Origin: an uncultured Litorilinea sp.
Lineage (GTDB): Bacteria > Chloroflexota > Anaerolineae > Caldilineales > Caldilineaceae
Assembly: GCA_946885925.1 (NCBI GenBank)
Contig: CAMPHP010000130.1
Location: forward strand, 1-7,419
DNA length: 7,419 bases
Direction of reading: 5' to 3'
Each line of letters opens with the position of its first letter. Positions within the stretch are counted from its first letter, which is position 1. A program made the position numbers and the translations under genes. Below the pieces are notes generated by a model, which had not been told where the DNA came from, ran no database searches, and saw nothing but the letters and a program-made list of their open reading frames with translations. Of this stretch, positions 1 to 5,706 are shown in pieces.

Positions 1-97
1 AGGTAGCGTGATCCTCTCAGGAAAACCCTATCCACCTACCTGTTTTCTGCGAATCGACCCCGTTTAATTTATTAGGTTTCCGGTCCAACCATCCTAA

Positions 98-116
98 GTC
101 GATCAGCGTCGATCAG
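98..116. repeat. Short direct repeat GTCGATCAG x2
   Basis: GTCGATCAG occurs at 98-106 and again at 108-116, a 10-base period close to one helical turn. GTCGA at 108-112 also forms a dyad with TCGAC about ten bases downstream. Two copies on the same helix face about 110 bases upstream of a start codon would suit a regulator site. That role is inference and the repeat could be chance. Confidence 0.45.
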
Positions 117-134
117 TAGACTCGACAGCTTCTG

Positions 135-154
135 TTCTGCCTCAGCAGGCAGAA
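135..154 (+). promoter_or_regulatory. Hairpin in the antiporter leader
   Basis: TTCTGCCT (135-142) pairs perfectly with AGGCAGAA (147-154) around the four-base loop CAGC. AGC (128-130) and GCT (158-160) could extend it after an internal loop. No T run follows on either strand, so it does not look like an intrinsic terminator. If the antiporter transcript starts upstream of it, it would be a leader stem-loop about 70 bases before the start codon. Confidence 0.4.
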
Positions 155-207
155 AATGCTAGGCTTGCGCTCCTCTTGCAAGATTGTCAGCACCGCCCTA
201 CGTTCAT

Positions 208-213
208 AGGAGA
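208..213 (+). promoter_or_regulatory. Ribosome binding site deciding the antiporter start
   Basis: AGGAGA lies nine bases before ATG 223 but only three bases before ATG 217, and it is downstream of the alternative TTG at 184. This spacing favours ATG 223 as the true start. Confidence 0.7.
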
Positions 214-222
214 AGAATGCAC

Positions 223-1602
223 ATGTCGAATAGCGAGATTGGCAGTATTTTGCTGGCGCTCAGTGTGCTTTTGCTCAGTACACATTTTATGGGCTATGCG
301 TTTGTACGATTGCGGCAGCCGCGCTTAGTAGGGGAAATCTTGGCGGGAATTTTGTTAGGTCCTTTTATCCTAGGGCGCTTAGCACCCTCCATTTCCACCG
401 AGATCTTTGGGGCTTCTGAAGAAGGTAACAAAATCAGCGTTGTCTTAGGATTTATCTATTGGTTTGGGTTGATTCTCTTGATGTTCATCTCTGGCAGTCA
501 GGTGCGCCGGGTCTTCGCCCAAGAAAATCGACGAGAAACCGCCTGGATTTTGGGGATTGGCACGCCTTTGCCATTTTTTCTCGTATTAGGATTGGGGTTG
601 TTCTCATTCTTACCCCTTGAGTCTTTAACCGGATCGGCAGGACAAGAAATCTCTGCTCTCCTGATCCTCTCCATCGCAGTTGCCGTTACCTCCATCCCCG
701 TTATTTCGCGTATCTTTTACGATTTGAAGATATTACACACCCGCTTTGCTAGTTTAATCTTGAGTGCAGCAGTGCTGGAGGATATTATTCTTTGGGGTGT
801 ATTGGCGATTGCGACAGCCATTGCGAGTACTGCAACACTTGCACAACAGCACGTTGTCAGCGAGATTTCTTCACATATCGGAGCCACGATTGCCTACATT
901 ATTCTTGCGCTGTTCGTGACGCCCCCTCTTCTCAAGAAGGTAAACGCTTCTCGATGGAATGTCTTCCGCAAATCATCTCCTTTGGGCTACGTTATCCTTG
1001 TCTTGTTCCTCTACACTGTCGTTGCTGCTCTCTTGGAGGTGAATTTAGTCTTTGCTGCCTTCTTAGCTGGCTTTGGTATTGTGGGGGGCATGGGCGGTAC
1101 GGAGCGGGAACGCTTTTCGAAGGTGTTTGAATCGATTGAACAATTCGCAACCTCAACCTTTATTCCCATTTACTTCACGTTGGTTGGATACAGGCTTGTT
1201 TTTGGAACTGAATTTTCCTTGAGCATGCTGTTAATCTTTCTGGTTGGTTCATCACTGCTCGCCTTGCTTTCGGTGGGGTTGGCCGCAAAACTGGCTGGAT
1301 TTCGCGGCTTAGACATCGTCAATATCGCCATTACGACGAATGCCCGTGGCGGTCCAGGCATTGTGCTGGCGAGCGTGGCCTATGATGCCGGGATTATTAA
1401 CGCCGCGTTCTACACGACCTTAGTGTTGGCAGCCGTGCTCACGTCGCAAGCGGCTGGCGTGTGGTTGAGATTTGTGCTAAGCCGGGGATGGCCTTTGTTG
1501 TCGAGCAATCCTGAGGAGACTTGGGAACTCAAGTCCAAGGTGAGCAAGCCCAGCTATGGCGAAGTTCTCACCAGTCCCGAAGTAGTGAGCAAAAAGCCAT
1601 AG
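223..1602 (+). CDS. CPA2-type monovalent cation/proton antiporter
   Basis: This is an integral membrane exchanger of the CPA2 (NapA/Kef) superfamily, expected to swap Na+ or K+ for H+ across the cytoplasmic membrane. The 459-residue protein is almost wholly hydrophobic, with about 12-13 membrane segments. It carries the family signature near its N-terminus (QPRLVGEILAGILLGP, about residues 32-47). The unwound-helix region VTSIPVISRI lies at 155-164. The ion-site helix ends in Glu186-Asp187 (AAVLEDIILW), where NapA-type antiporters have Asp-Asp. A late helix contains ARGGP (374-378). The roughly 40-residue polar C-terminal tail holds no TrkA-N/RCK regulatory domain, unlike KefB/KefC. The start at ATG 223 is preferred over TTG 184 or ATG 217 from the ribosome binding site position. 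The gene converges with galM, with only 15 bases between the stops and no clear terminator. Family assignment is secure; ion specificity is unknown. Confidence 0.9.
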   Translation: MSNSEIGSILLALSVLLLSTHFMGYAFVRLRQPRLVGEILAGILLGPFILGRLAPSISTEIFGASEEGNKISVVLGFIYWFGLILLMFISGSQVRRVFAQENRRETAWILGIGTPLPFFLVLGLGLFSFLPLESLTGSAGQEISALLILSIAVAVTSIPVISRIFYDLKILHTRFASLILSAAVLEDIILWGVLAIATAIASTATLAQQHVVSEISSHIGATIAYIILALFVTPPLLKKVNASRWNVFRKSSPLGYVILVLFLYTVVAALLEVNLVFAAFLAGFGIVGGMGGTERERFSKVFESIEQFATSTFIPIYFTLVGYRLVFGTEFSLSMLLIFLVGSSLLALLSVGLAAKLAGFRGLDIVNIAITTNARGGPGIVLASVAYDAGIINAAFYTTLVLAAVLTSQAAGVWLRFVLSRGWPLLSSNPEETWELKSKVSKPSYGEVLTSPEVVSKKP

Positions 1603-1617
1603 CCGAGCACTCCTGCA

Positions 1618-2667
1618 TTACGCTACGCCAAACCTCCATACAGTCGTCTCCTCATAGCGTTCGCCTGGTTCCAACTGCACGCTGGGGAAGTTAGGCTGGT
1701 TGGGCGTGTCCGGGAAATGCTGCGTCTCTAGACAGAGGCCTGAGCGACGCGTGTAGCTCTTTCCTCCTTTGCCCGTGAGTGTAGGCAGAACATTGCCGCT
1801 ATAAAATTGCATGCCAGGTTGCGTGGTGAGGACTTCCAGTGTGCGCCCGCTAGTGGGTTCGCTCACGAAAGCAGCTGGGCGCAATTCACCTGGCGTACCC
1901 GCGATCACCCAGTTATGGTCATAGCCGCCCCCATAGCCAAGCTGCTCATCCTCTTGATCGATGCGTGTGCCGATGGGTGTAGGGGTTCGAAAGTCTAAAG
2001 GTGTTCCCGCCACTGATTGCACTTCACCCGTCGGGATCAATGTACTGCCCACAGGGGTAAAGCTGTCGGCGTGAATCTGCATCATATGTTCAAGGATGCT
2101 GCCTTGGCCCGCCAGATTGAAATAGGTATGGTTGGTCAAATTGATGATGGTGGTCTGGTCAGTCGTGGCGCTGTAATCAATTTGGAACTCGTTGTCGTTG
2201 GTGAGGGTATAGACGACGGTCACTACCAGATTACCGGGATAGCCTTCTTCACCATCTGAGCTGGTATAGCTAAGTTTGACGCCTGTCGTAGTGGGTGTGG
2301 TGAAGGGTTCCGCGGCCCACAACACTTTGTCAAAGCCCACCGTCCCCCCATGCAAATGGTTTTGTCCGTTGTTTTGGGCTAGTGTATAGCGCCGCCCCTT
2401 GAGCGTAAAAGTGGCGTTGGCGATACGGTTGGCATAGCGTCCTACCAAGCAGCCAAAGAATGGGTTGCGTGCCACATACTCTTCCAGCTTGTCATAGCCC
2501 AACACAATATCCCCTGGCTGCCCCGCGCGGTCTGGTGTCTGGAGCGTGGTGATAATCCCACCATAATTAGTCAGTGTGACGATGACACCCTGATCATTCG
2601 TCAGCGTATAGAGGTCGGCATAGGCACCGCTATGGGCTGCTCCATAGGGCTGCTGTTGAAGTTGCAT
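1618..2667 (-). CDS. galM: Aldose 1-epimerase (galactose mutarotase)
   Basis: This enzyme interconverts the alpha and beta anomers of aldoses such as galactose and glucose, feeding the Leloir pathway. The 349-residue length matches the family, and no signal peptide is visible, so it should be cytoplasmic. The active site looks complete by comparison with the known Lactococcus enzyme. VGRYANRI lies at 75-82 and NHLHGG at 103-108 (His104). LTNHTYFNLAG holds the presumed catalytic acid His180. YDHN contains Asp250, and LCLETQHFPD contains the presumed catalytic base Glu314. The start ATG at 2667 follows AAGGA (plus-strand 2675-2679) with a 7-base gap. No other galactose genes are in the window, so the gene stands alone. 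The cytochrome gene upstream on the same strand ends at a strong terminator, so galM probably has its own promoter in 2668-2958. Confidence 0.96.
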   Translation of the reverse strand: MQLQQQPYGAAHSGAYADLYTLTNDQGVIVTLTNYGGIITTLQTPDRAGQPGDIVLGYDKLEEYVARNPFFGCLVGRYANRIANATFTLKGRRYTLAQNNGQNHLHGGTVGFDKVLWAAEPFTTPTTTGVKLSYTSSDGEEGYPGNLVVTVVYTLTNDNEFQIDYSATTDQTTIINLTNHTYFNLAGQGSILEHMMQIHADSFTPVGSTLIPTGEVQSVAGTPLDFRTPTPIGTRIDQEDEQLGYGGGYDHNWVIAGTPGELRPAAFVSEPTSGRTLEVLTTQPGMQFYSGNVLPTLTGKGGKSYTRRSGLCLETQHFPDTPNQPNFPSVQLEPGERYEETTVWRFGVA

Positions 2668-2715
2668 GGAATCATCCTTATTCAGAATTTAGATAGGAAA
2701 ATTTAGACGTTTAGA

Positions 2716-2753
2716 CTCTACACTTAGGCCCTACACTTGGACCCTACATTGGC
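2716..2753 (-). repeat. Three imperfect 13-base tandem repeats upstream of galM
   Basis: Read on the galM (minus) strand, the units have the form GTAGGGTCCAAGT, GTAGGGCCTAAGT and GTAGAGTCTAAAC, and the degenerate continuation GTCTAAAT follows. On the plus strand they occupy about 2716-2728, 2729-2741 and 2742-2753. They end roughly 50 bases before the galM start codon, where an operator would lie. They could equally be slippage-derived sequence; no regulator gene is nearby. Confidence 0.6.
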
Positions 2754-2768
2754 AATCGCTAAGAATCT

Positions 2769-2784
2769 CTAGGCGCACGCCTAG
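2769..2784. promoter_or_regulatory. Perfect 16-base palindrome, candidate operator
   Basis: CTAGGCG and CGCCTAG flank a two-base centre (CA), giving a 7-bp-arm dyad about 100 bases upstream of galM. The size and symmetry fit a dimeric helix-turn-helix regulator site. The loop is too small for a good RNA hairpin, and there is no T run. The operator role is inference. Confidence 0.4.
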
Positions 2785-2958
2785 TTCGTCGGCAGTGAGT
2801 GAACGATAAAGTAAGAGCACAATCTTCTCCTTGGCCTTTTTTCAGTCTCCTATGATAACACAAGAGGCTATTGCCAGACTCCTGGTGAGGAATGCGGGCG
2901 TTCCGGCCTATGCTCCCAACCTGAAATGCGCTCTCGCATCTGACCAGGAATAACGCAC

Positions 2959-3009
2959 AAAATAAAAACACCCACACGTTTGTATCTTTGCAGATAAGCG
3001 TGTGGGCGT
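2959..3009 (-). terminator. Rho-independent terminator of the cytochrome c gene
   Basis: On the minus strand, 24 bases after the cytochrome stop codon, CCCACACG pairs with CGTGTGGG (plus-strand arms 2971-2978 and 2999-3006). An inner TATCT/AGATA stem (2983-2987, 2992-2996) extends it. A U-rich tract follows directly (plus-strand A run 2959-2968 with one T). The GC-rich stem plus U tract is a textbook intrinsic terminator and separates this transcript from galM. Confidence 0.88.
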
Positions 3010-3029
3010 AGAGATAGGCTAGGGTTGAT

Positions 3030-3920
3030 TTAGCTGCCAGCGTTGGGCAATGGTTCGATTGACTGTAGATAGGCAAAGAGCGCCTTCAACTCCTCGTCGG
3101 TCATTTTGCCATAATTCATCCAGGGCATTTCTTGAGACACCGTGCGCCCGCCCGGTGTCACGCCAGTGTGCATCAATTTCAGGAAATCTTCCTCCCGATA
3201 AGCCGCAAATGCGCCCCCTGGTGTCAGGTTCGGCCCCTTGGGCGCGCCTTCACTCGTGCCGCCCGCCAAGTCAATGCCATGGCATTCACGACACGCAGCA
3301 ATTAGCGAGATATACCCGCCATATTCAACGCTGATCTCTGCTTCCGGCGTAGGCCGCGCGCCATTCTTGGCGATCAACTCCACAGATGTTGGCAAAAGTC
3401 CCAGCGCAAGCAGAATACGGGTAGGCACGAAGGCCACTGAACGGGATGGCAATTGGTTGTCCACAGGTGGCACCGTCTTGAGATATGCGATCAACGCGCC
3501 CAAGTCTTCATCATGCAAGTAATGAAACCAGTGTGAAGGCATTATGATCAACGCACGTCCATCGGCAGCAACACCATGCCGGATCGCACGCACCCAATCT
3601 TCATCACTATAGTTCGCCCCAATTCCGCCTTGTCCGGAAGTCAGGTTGGGAGCCGCCAGCCGAGCAAAATTGGGATCATCAAGAAACATCTGGCCACCCA
3701 AGTTCTCTGCATGGCAGCCAACGCAGTCCGACATGGCCTCGGCAATATGGCGACCGCGTGCAATACTGGCTTCATCTGTGGGGATAGCGATGGCGTCGGG
3801 TGTGACCTCATATCCATTGCCTAGCTTTTGAGCGCTCACAAAATAGACTACCGCCACAGCAAAGGCTAAGACAACAATCAATCCCCCCAAAATATAGCCA
3901 ATCCACCGCAAAACCTTCAT
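3030..3920 (-). CDS. Membrane-anchored di-haem c-type cytochrome
   Basis: This is an electron-transfer protein with two covalent haem c groups, expected on the outer face of the cytoplasmic membrane. The 296-residue protein begins with a single hydrophobic helix (about residues 6-30) that acts as an uncleaved anchor or signal. Two cytochrome c domains follow. The first has CVGCH at 66-70 with Met127 (IIMPSH) as likely sixth ligand. The second has CRECH at 210-214 with Met265 or Met268 (EMPWMN). Each domain also has a PNLT motif and a xxxFAYL/LIAYL C-terminal helix. The arrangement resembles cytochrome subunits of membrane alcohol or sugar dehydrogenases, but no dehydrogenase gene is adjacent, so the redox partner is unknown. 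The frame extends upstream to 4046, but AAGGAG nine bases before ATG 3920 and the immediate hydrophobic anchor favour this start. A strong terminator follows the gene. Confidence 0.93.
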   Translation of the reverse strand: MKVLRWIGYILGGLIVVLAFAVAVVYFVSAQKLGNGYEVTPDAIAIPTDEASIARGRHIAEAMSDCVGCHAENLGGQMFLDDPNFARLAAPNLTSGQGGIGANYSDEDWVRAIRHGVAADGRALIIMPSHWFHYLHDEDLGALIAYLKTVPPVDNQLPSRSVAFVPTRILLALGLLPTSVELIAKNGARPTPEAEISVEYGGYISLIAACRECHGIDLAGGTSEGAPKGPNLTPGGAFAAYREEDFLKLMHTGVTPGGRTVSQEMPWMNYGKMTDEELKALFAYLQSIEPLPNAGS

Positions 3921-4294
3921 CAGCGTCTTCTCCTTGTATGGTTTGCTAACCAATTTTTTTGGTACATAAAGCACATAAACATGTGTAGTACATACTGTCA
4001 TTCCTAAGCAGGCGAGGAGTATAGCATGGTTCTTGACCCGTTTCACCCGCTTTTCAGCGAATTCCCCTTACAAAAAGCGTGACGGAGCTGCCCTGTCATG
4101 CCCTACGACGATGCCAAGTCCCACTCGTGCGCGGTGCGAACTCTTCTATTCGGCACGGATCCCCAATGGCTGGTATCATGTCCGGTACAACCAACCTGAA
4201 CCATCAAACCAATAGACGTTAGTGCTCGACCCGTTCACGTAATCCATCAATTCTTATCCTGTCTCATCTTGCGAATCCACTAGAGGAGTTTGCC
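3921..4294. other. Divergent intergenic region between cytochrome c and the PCC operon
   Basis: This gene-less 374-base stretch should hold the divergent promoters of both transcription units. The cytochrome ribosome binding site is at 3930-3935. ACCAA-TTTTT-TTGGT forms a small dyad near 3949-3963, and ACATAAA is repeated at 3964-3970 and 3973-3979. An imperfect hairpin pairs TCAC..GCTTTT (4043-4054) with AAAAGCGTGA (4073-4082). TGTCATTCC (3996-4004) and TGTCATGCC (4094-4102) resemble the ends of dispersed palindromic repeats. On the minus strand ATGACA near 3995-4000 is a fair -35 box, but its -10 is poor. The open frame at 4033-4215 has no ribosome binding site or protein-like composition. 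Confidence 0.45.
3930..3935 (-). promoter_or_regulatory. Ribosome binding site deciding the cytochrome c start
   Basis: On the minus strand AAGGAG sits nine bases before ATG 3920. This supports starting at the hydrophobic anchor (MKVLRW) rather than 42 codons upstream at 4046. Confidence 0.75.
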
Positions 4295-4705
4295 ATGCGA
4301 ATCGAATCCGGCACCATTAAACGGCTGCATGTGATTCATCTCAACCCCGGTGACGACATTTTGCTGTCGCTGCGCGCGGCGGTGCAACAACTCAACATCA
4401 AACATGGGGTTATCCTGGGAGCCATTGGCTCAGTCACCAGCTATCACTTTCATGTAGTCGCCAGCCCCGACCTGCCGCCCGCTGAATTGTTCCCCAAAGG
4501 CGAAGGGGCGTATGACATCGCCACCATGACGGGCTTTATCTTTAATGGTCGTGTCCACTGTCATATCATCTTTTCCGATGACAAAATTGCTTTCGGCGGG
4601 CATCTTGAGGAAGGTTGCAAGGTTTTGACCTTCAATGTGGTGCCCATTGCCGAAGTCGAAGAGATGGATATTACCGACTTTGACACCTTGACCCCGCTCA
4701 ACTAG
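4295..4705 (+). CDS. PCC/PPC (DUF296) domain protein, putative metal-binding
   Basis: This is a 136-residue single-domain protein of the PCC/PPC (DUF296) family, found in bacteria and archaea and, in plants, fused to AT-hook motifs. Bacterial and archaeal members are small trimeric proteins, mostly of unknown function. The diagnostic parts are present: LGAIGSVTSY at 41-50, GRVHCHIIFSDD at 85-96 and GGHLEEGC at 101-108. The His88-x-His90...His103 triad matches the proposed metal (zinc) site of the family. There is no AT-hook, signal peptide or membrane segment, so it should be cytoplasmic. ATG 4295 follows AGAGGAG with a 6-base gap. The gene sits ten bases upstream of a tartronate semialdehyde reductase-like gene whose ribosome binding site overlaps this stop codon, so the two are almost certainly co-transcribed. 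That hints at a role in sugar-acid metabolism, but the biochemical activity is unknown. Confidence 0.88.
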   Translation: MRIESGTIKRLHVIHLNPGDDILLSLRAAVQQLNIKHGVILGAIGSVTSYHFHVVASPDLPPAELFPKGEGAYDIATMTGFIFNGRVHCHIIFSDDKIAFGGHLEEGCKVLTFNVVPIAEVEEMDITDFDTLTPLN

Positions 4706-4710
4706 GAGAG
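4704..4710 (+). promoter_or_regulatory. Ribosome binding site overlapping the upstream stop codon
   Basis: AGGAGAG begins inside the PCC gene's stop codon (TAG 4703-4705) and precedes ATG 4716. This is the arrangement expected for translational coupling of the two genes. Confidence 0.7.
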
Positions 4711-4715
4711 CCGCC

Positions 4716-5624
4716 ATGCCAGAGCAAACAACAAGCCAAAAACCAGTGGTTGGTTTTATTGGTCTGGGTATTATGGGCCGCCCAATGGCGCGCAATGTCC
4801 TAGCCGCAGGTTTCCCGCTGGTTGTCTATGACTTAATGTCAGAGCCAGTCAACGAGTTAGTAAGTGCAGGAGCCACCGCGGCCAATTCTCCCGCAGAGGT
4901 AGCCGCTTCCGCCGATGTCGTGCTGCTCTGTCTACCTGACTCTCCCGATGTCGAAGCGGCTATGGCTGGTCCACAAGGTCTCTTGGCGAGTACTCGCCAA
5001 GGCCAGATCCTGGTTGATATGAGCACAATCTCGCCAGTCACCGCGCGTGCAATGGCCGAGAAAGCCGCGGTAAAAGGTGCTACCCTGCTCGATGCGCCGG
5101 TTTCTGGTGGGCAAGTGGGGGCAGCAAATGGCACGCTCTCGATCATGGTCGGCGGCGATGCCGAAGCGTTGGAACAAGTGCGCCCTATATTAGAAGCAAT
5201 GGGCAAGACCATTTTGCATCTCGGTGACTCTGGTGCAGGCCAAGTAGCAAAGGCATGCAATCAATTGGTTATTGCCGTGACCATCGAAGCGGTAGCCGAG
5301 GCAATGGTTTTGGCTGCGAAAGCAGGTGTGGACCCGGCAAAAGTACGGGCTGCACTCTTGGGAGGTTATGCCTATAGTCGCGTCCTCGAAGGGCATGGTG
5401 AGCGTTTCTTGGAGCGCAACTTCACCCCTGGCTTCCGCACACGGCTGCAATACAAAGACCTCAATATCGCAGTCGACGCGGGCCGAGCGTACAGTGCGCC
5501 CATGCCCGCCGCGGCTCTTGTGCACCAACTCTACGGAGCCATGATGGCGCGCGGCGATGCCGATTTGGATCACTCGGCACTAGTCACGCTGATCGAGGAA
5601 TTAGCCGGACAGCAGGTGGCATAA
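4716..5624 (+). CDS. garR: 2-hydroxy-3-oxopropionate (tartronate semialdehyde) reductase-like dehydrogenase
   Basis: This is an NAD(P)-dependent beta-hydroxyacid dehydrogenase. The likely reaction is reduction of tartronate semialdehyde to D-glycerate in glucarate, galactarate or glyoxylate use. The 302-residue length is typical. A Rossmann fold opens with GFIGLGIMG (13-21), followed by the substrate-binding DAPVSGG (126-132). The catalytic Lys179 lies in GAGQVAKACNQ with Asn182, and KDL (247-249) and DHSAL (285-289) come near the end. The C-terminal region (RNFTPGFR, KDL, DHSAL) resembles GarR/GlxR more closely than 3-hydroxyisobutyrate dehydrogenase, but the subgroups are hard to separate by eye and the gene symbol is tentative. 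It is the second gene of an operon with the PCC-domain gene. No glucarate or glyoxylate pathway gene (aldolase, Gcl, Hyi) is nearby, so the physiological substrate is open. Confidence 0.88.
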   Translation: MPEQTTSQKPVVGFIGLGIMGRPMARNVLAAGFPLVVYDLMSEPVNELVSAGATAANSPAEVAASADVVLLCLPDSPDVEAAMAGPQGLLASTRQGQILVDMSTISPVTARAMAEKAAVKGATLLDAPVSGGQVGAANGTLSIMVGGDAEALEQVRPILEAMGKTILHLGDSGAGQVAKACNQLVIAVTIEAVAEAMVLAAKAGVDPAKVRAALLGGYAYSRVLEGHGERFLERNFTPGFRTRLQYKDLNIAVDAGRAYSAPMPAAALVHQLYGAMMARGDADLDHSALVTLIEELAGQQVA

Positions 5625-5692
5625 GCCACGCCTCCTTGCGCATCCTACTGTTCGAATACCATGGTAAAGTAGCGTTTTGAAAGCGTAACCCG

Positions 5693-5699
5693 AGGAGGG
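5693..5699 (+). promoter_or_regulatory. Strong ribosome binding site of the LRR lipoprotein
   Basis: AGGAGGG is a near-perfect Shine-Dalgarno sequence seven bases before ATG 5707. It selects that ATG over the TTG directly before it at 5704. The 82-base gap after the dehydrogenase contains only poor promoter-like matches (for example TAAAGT near 5664), so read-through from the operon is possible. Confidence 0.75.
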
Positions 5700-5706
5700 T
5701 TGATTG

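Larger units (their letters stand above)
1..222. other. Leader region upstream of the antiporter gene
   Basis: No complete gene is visible here. One forward frame is open from the window edge to a TAA at 65-67 (21 codons, ending FLRIDPV). It could be the tail of an upstream gene, but it is too short to claim. The region carries a 9-base direct repeat GTCGATCAG at 98-106 and 108-116, and a perfect 8-bp hairpin at 135-154. A weaker dyad CTTGC/GCAAG lies at 164-168 and 178-182. I see no confident -35/-10 pair. The antiporter ribosome binding site lies at 208-213. Confidence 0.5.
2668..2958. other. Intergenic region upstream of galM, repeat-rich
   Basis: This stretch of about 290 bases separates the cytochrome c terminator from the galM start. 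It holds three tandem 13-base units, a 16-base perfect palindrome and a possible 29-codon minus-strand reading frame (2731-2820). TTTAGA also recurs near the galM end of the region. I see no high-quality -35/-10 pair, although the A+T-rich segment around 2681-2715 is the natural place for the galM promoter. Confidence 0.5.

Noticed and set aside
792..1130. 112-codon + strand frame inside the antiporter gene
   Set aside because: Cysteine-rich shadow frame within a clear membrane-protein gene; it has no independent start signal.
1603..1617. Terminator between the convergent antiporter and galM genes
   Set aside because: The gap is only 15 bases, and I found no stable stem with a T run on either strand.
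2759..3076. Minus-strand 105-codon open frame overlapping the cytochrome gene end and the terminator
   Set aside because: It runs straight through a strong intrinsic terminator, overlaps the cytochrome C-terminus, has no ribosome binding site and has a composition unlike a protein.
3921..4046. 42-codon N-terminal extension of the cytochrome c gene
   Set aside because: The good ribosome binding site and the membrane anchor both place the start at 3920. The extension covers likely promoter DNA and repeat-like sequence.
4033..4215. 60-codon + strand frame in the divergent region
   Set aside because: It has no ribosome binding site, low protein-like character and sits over hairpin and repeat-like DNA.
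4826..5260. Minus-strand 144-codon frame inside the dehydrogenase gene
   Set aside because: Shadow frame opposite a well-supported Rossmann-fold gene; its Ala/Ser-rich composition is typical of antisense translation.
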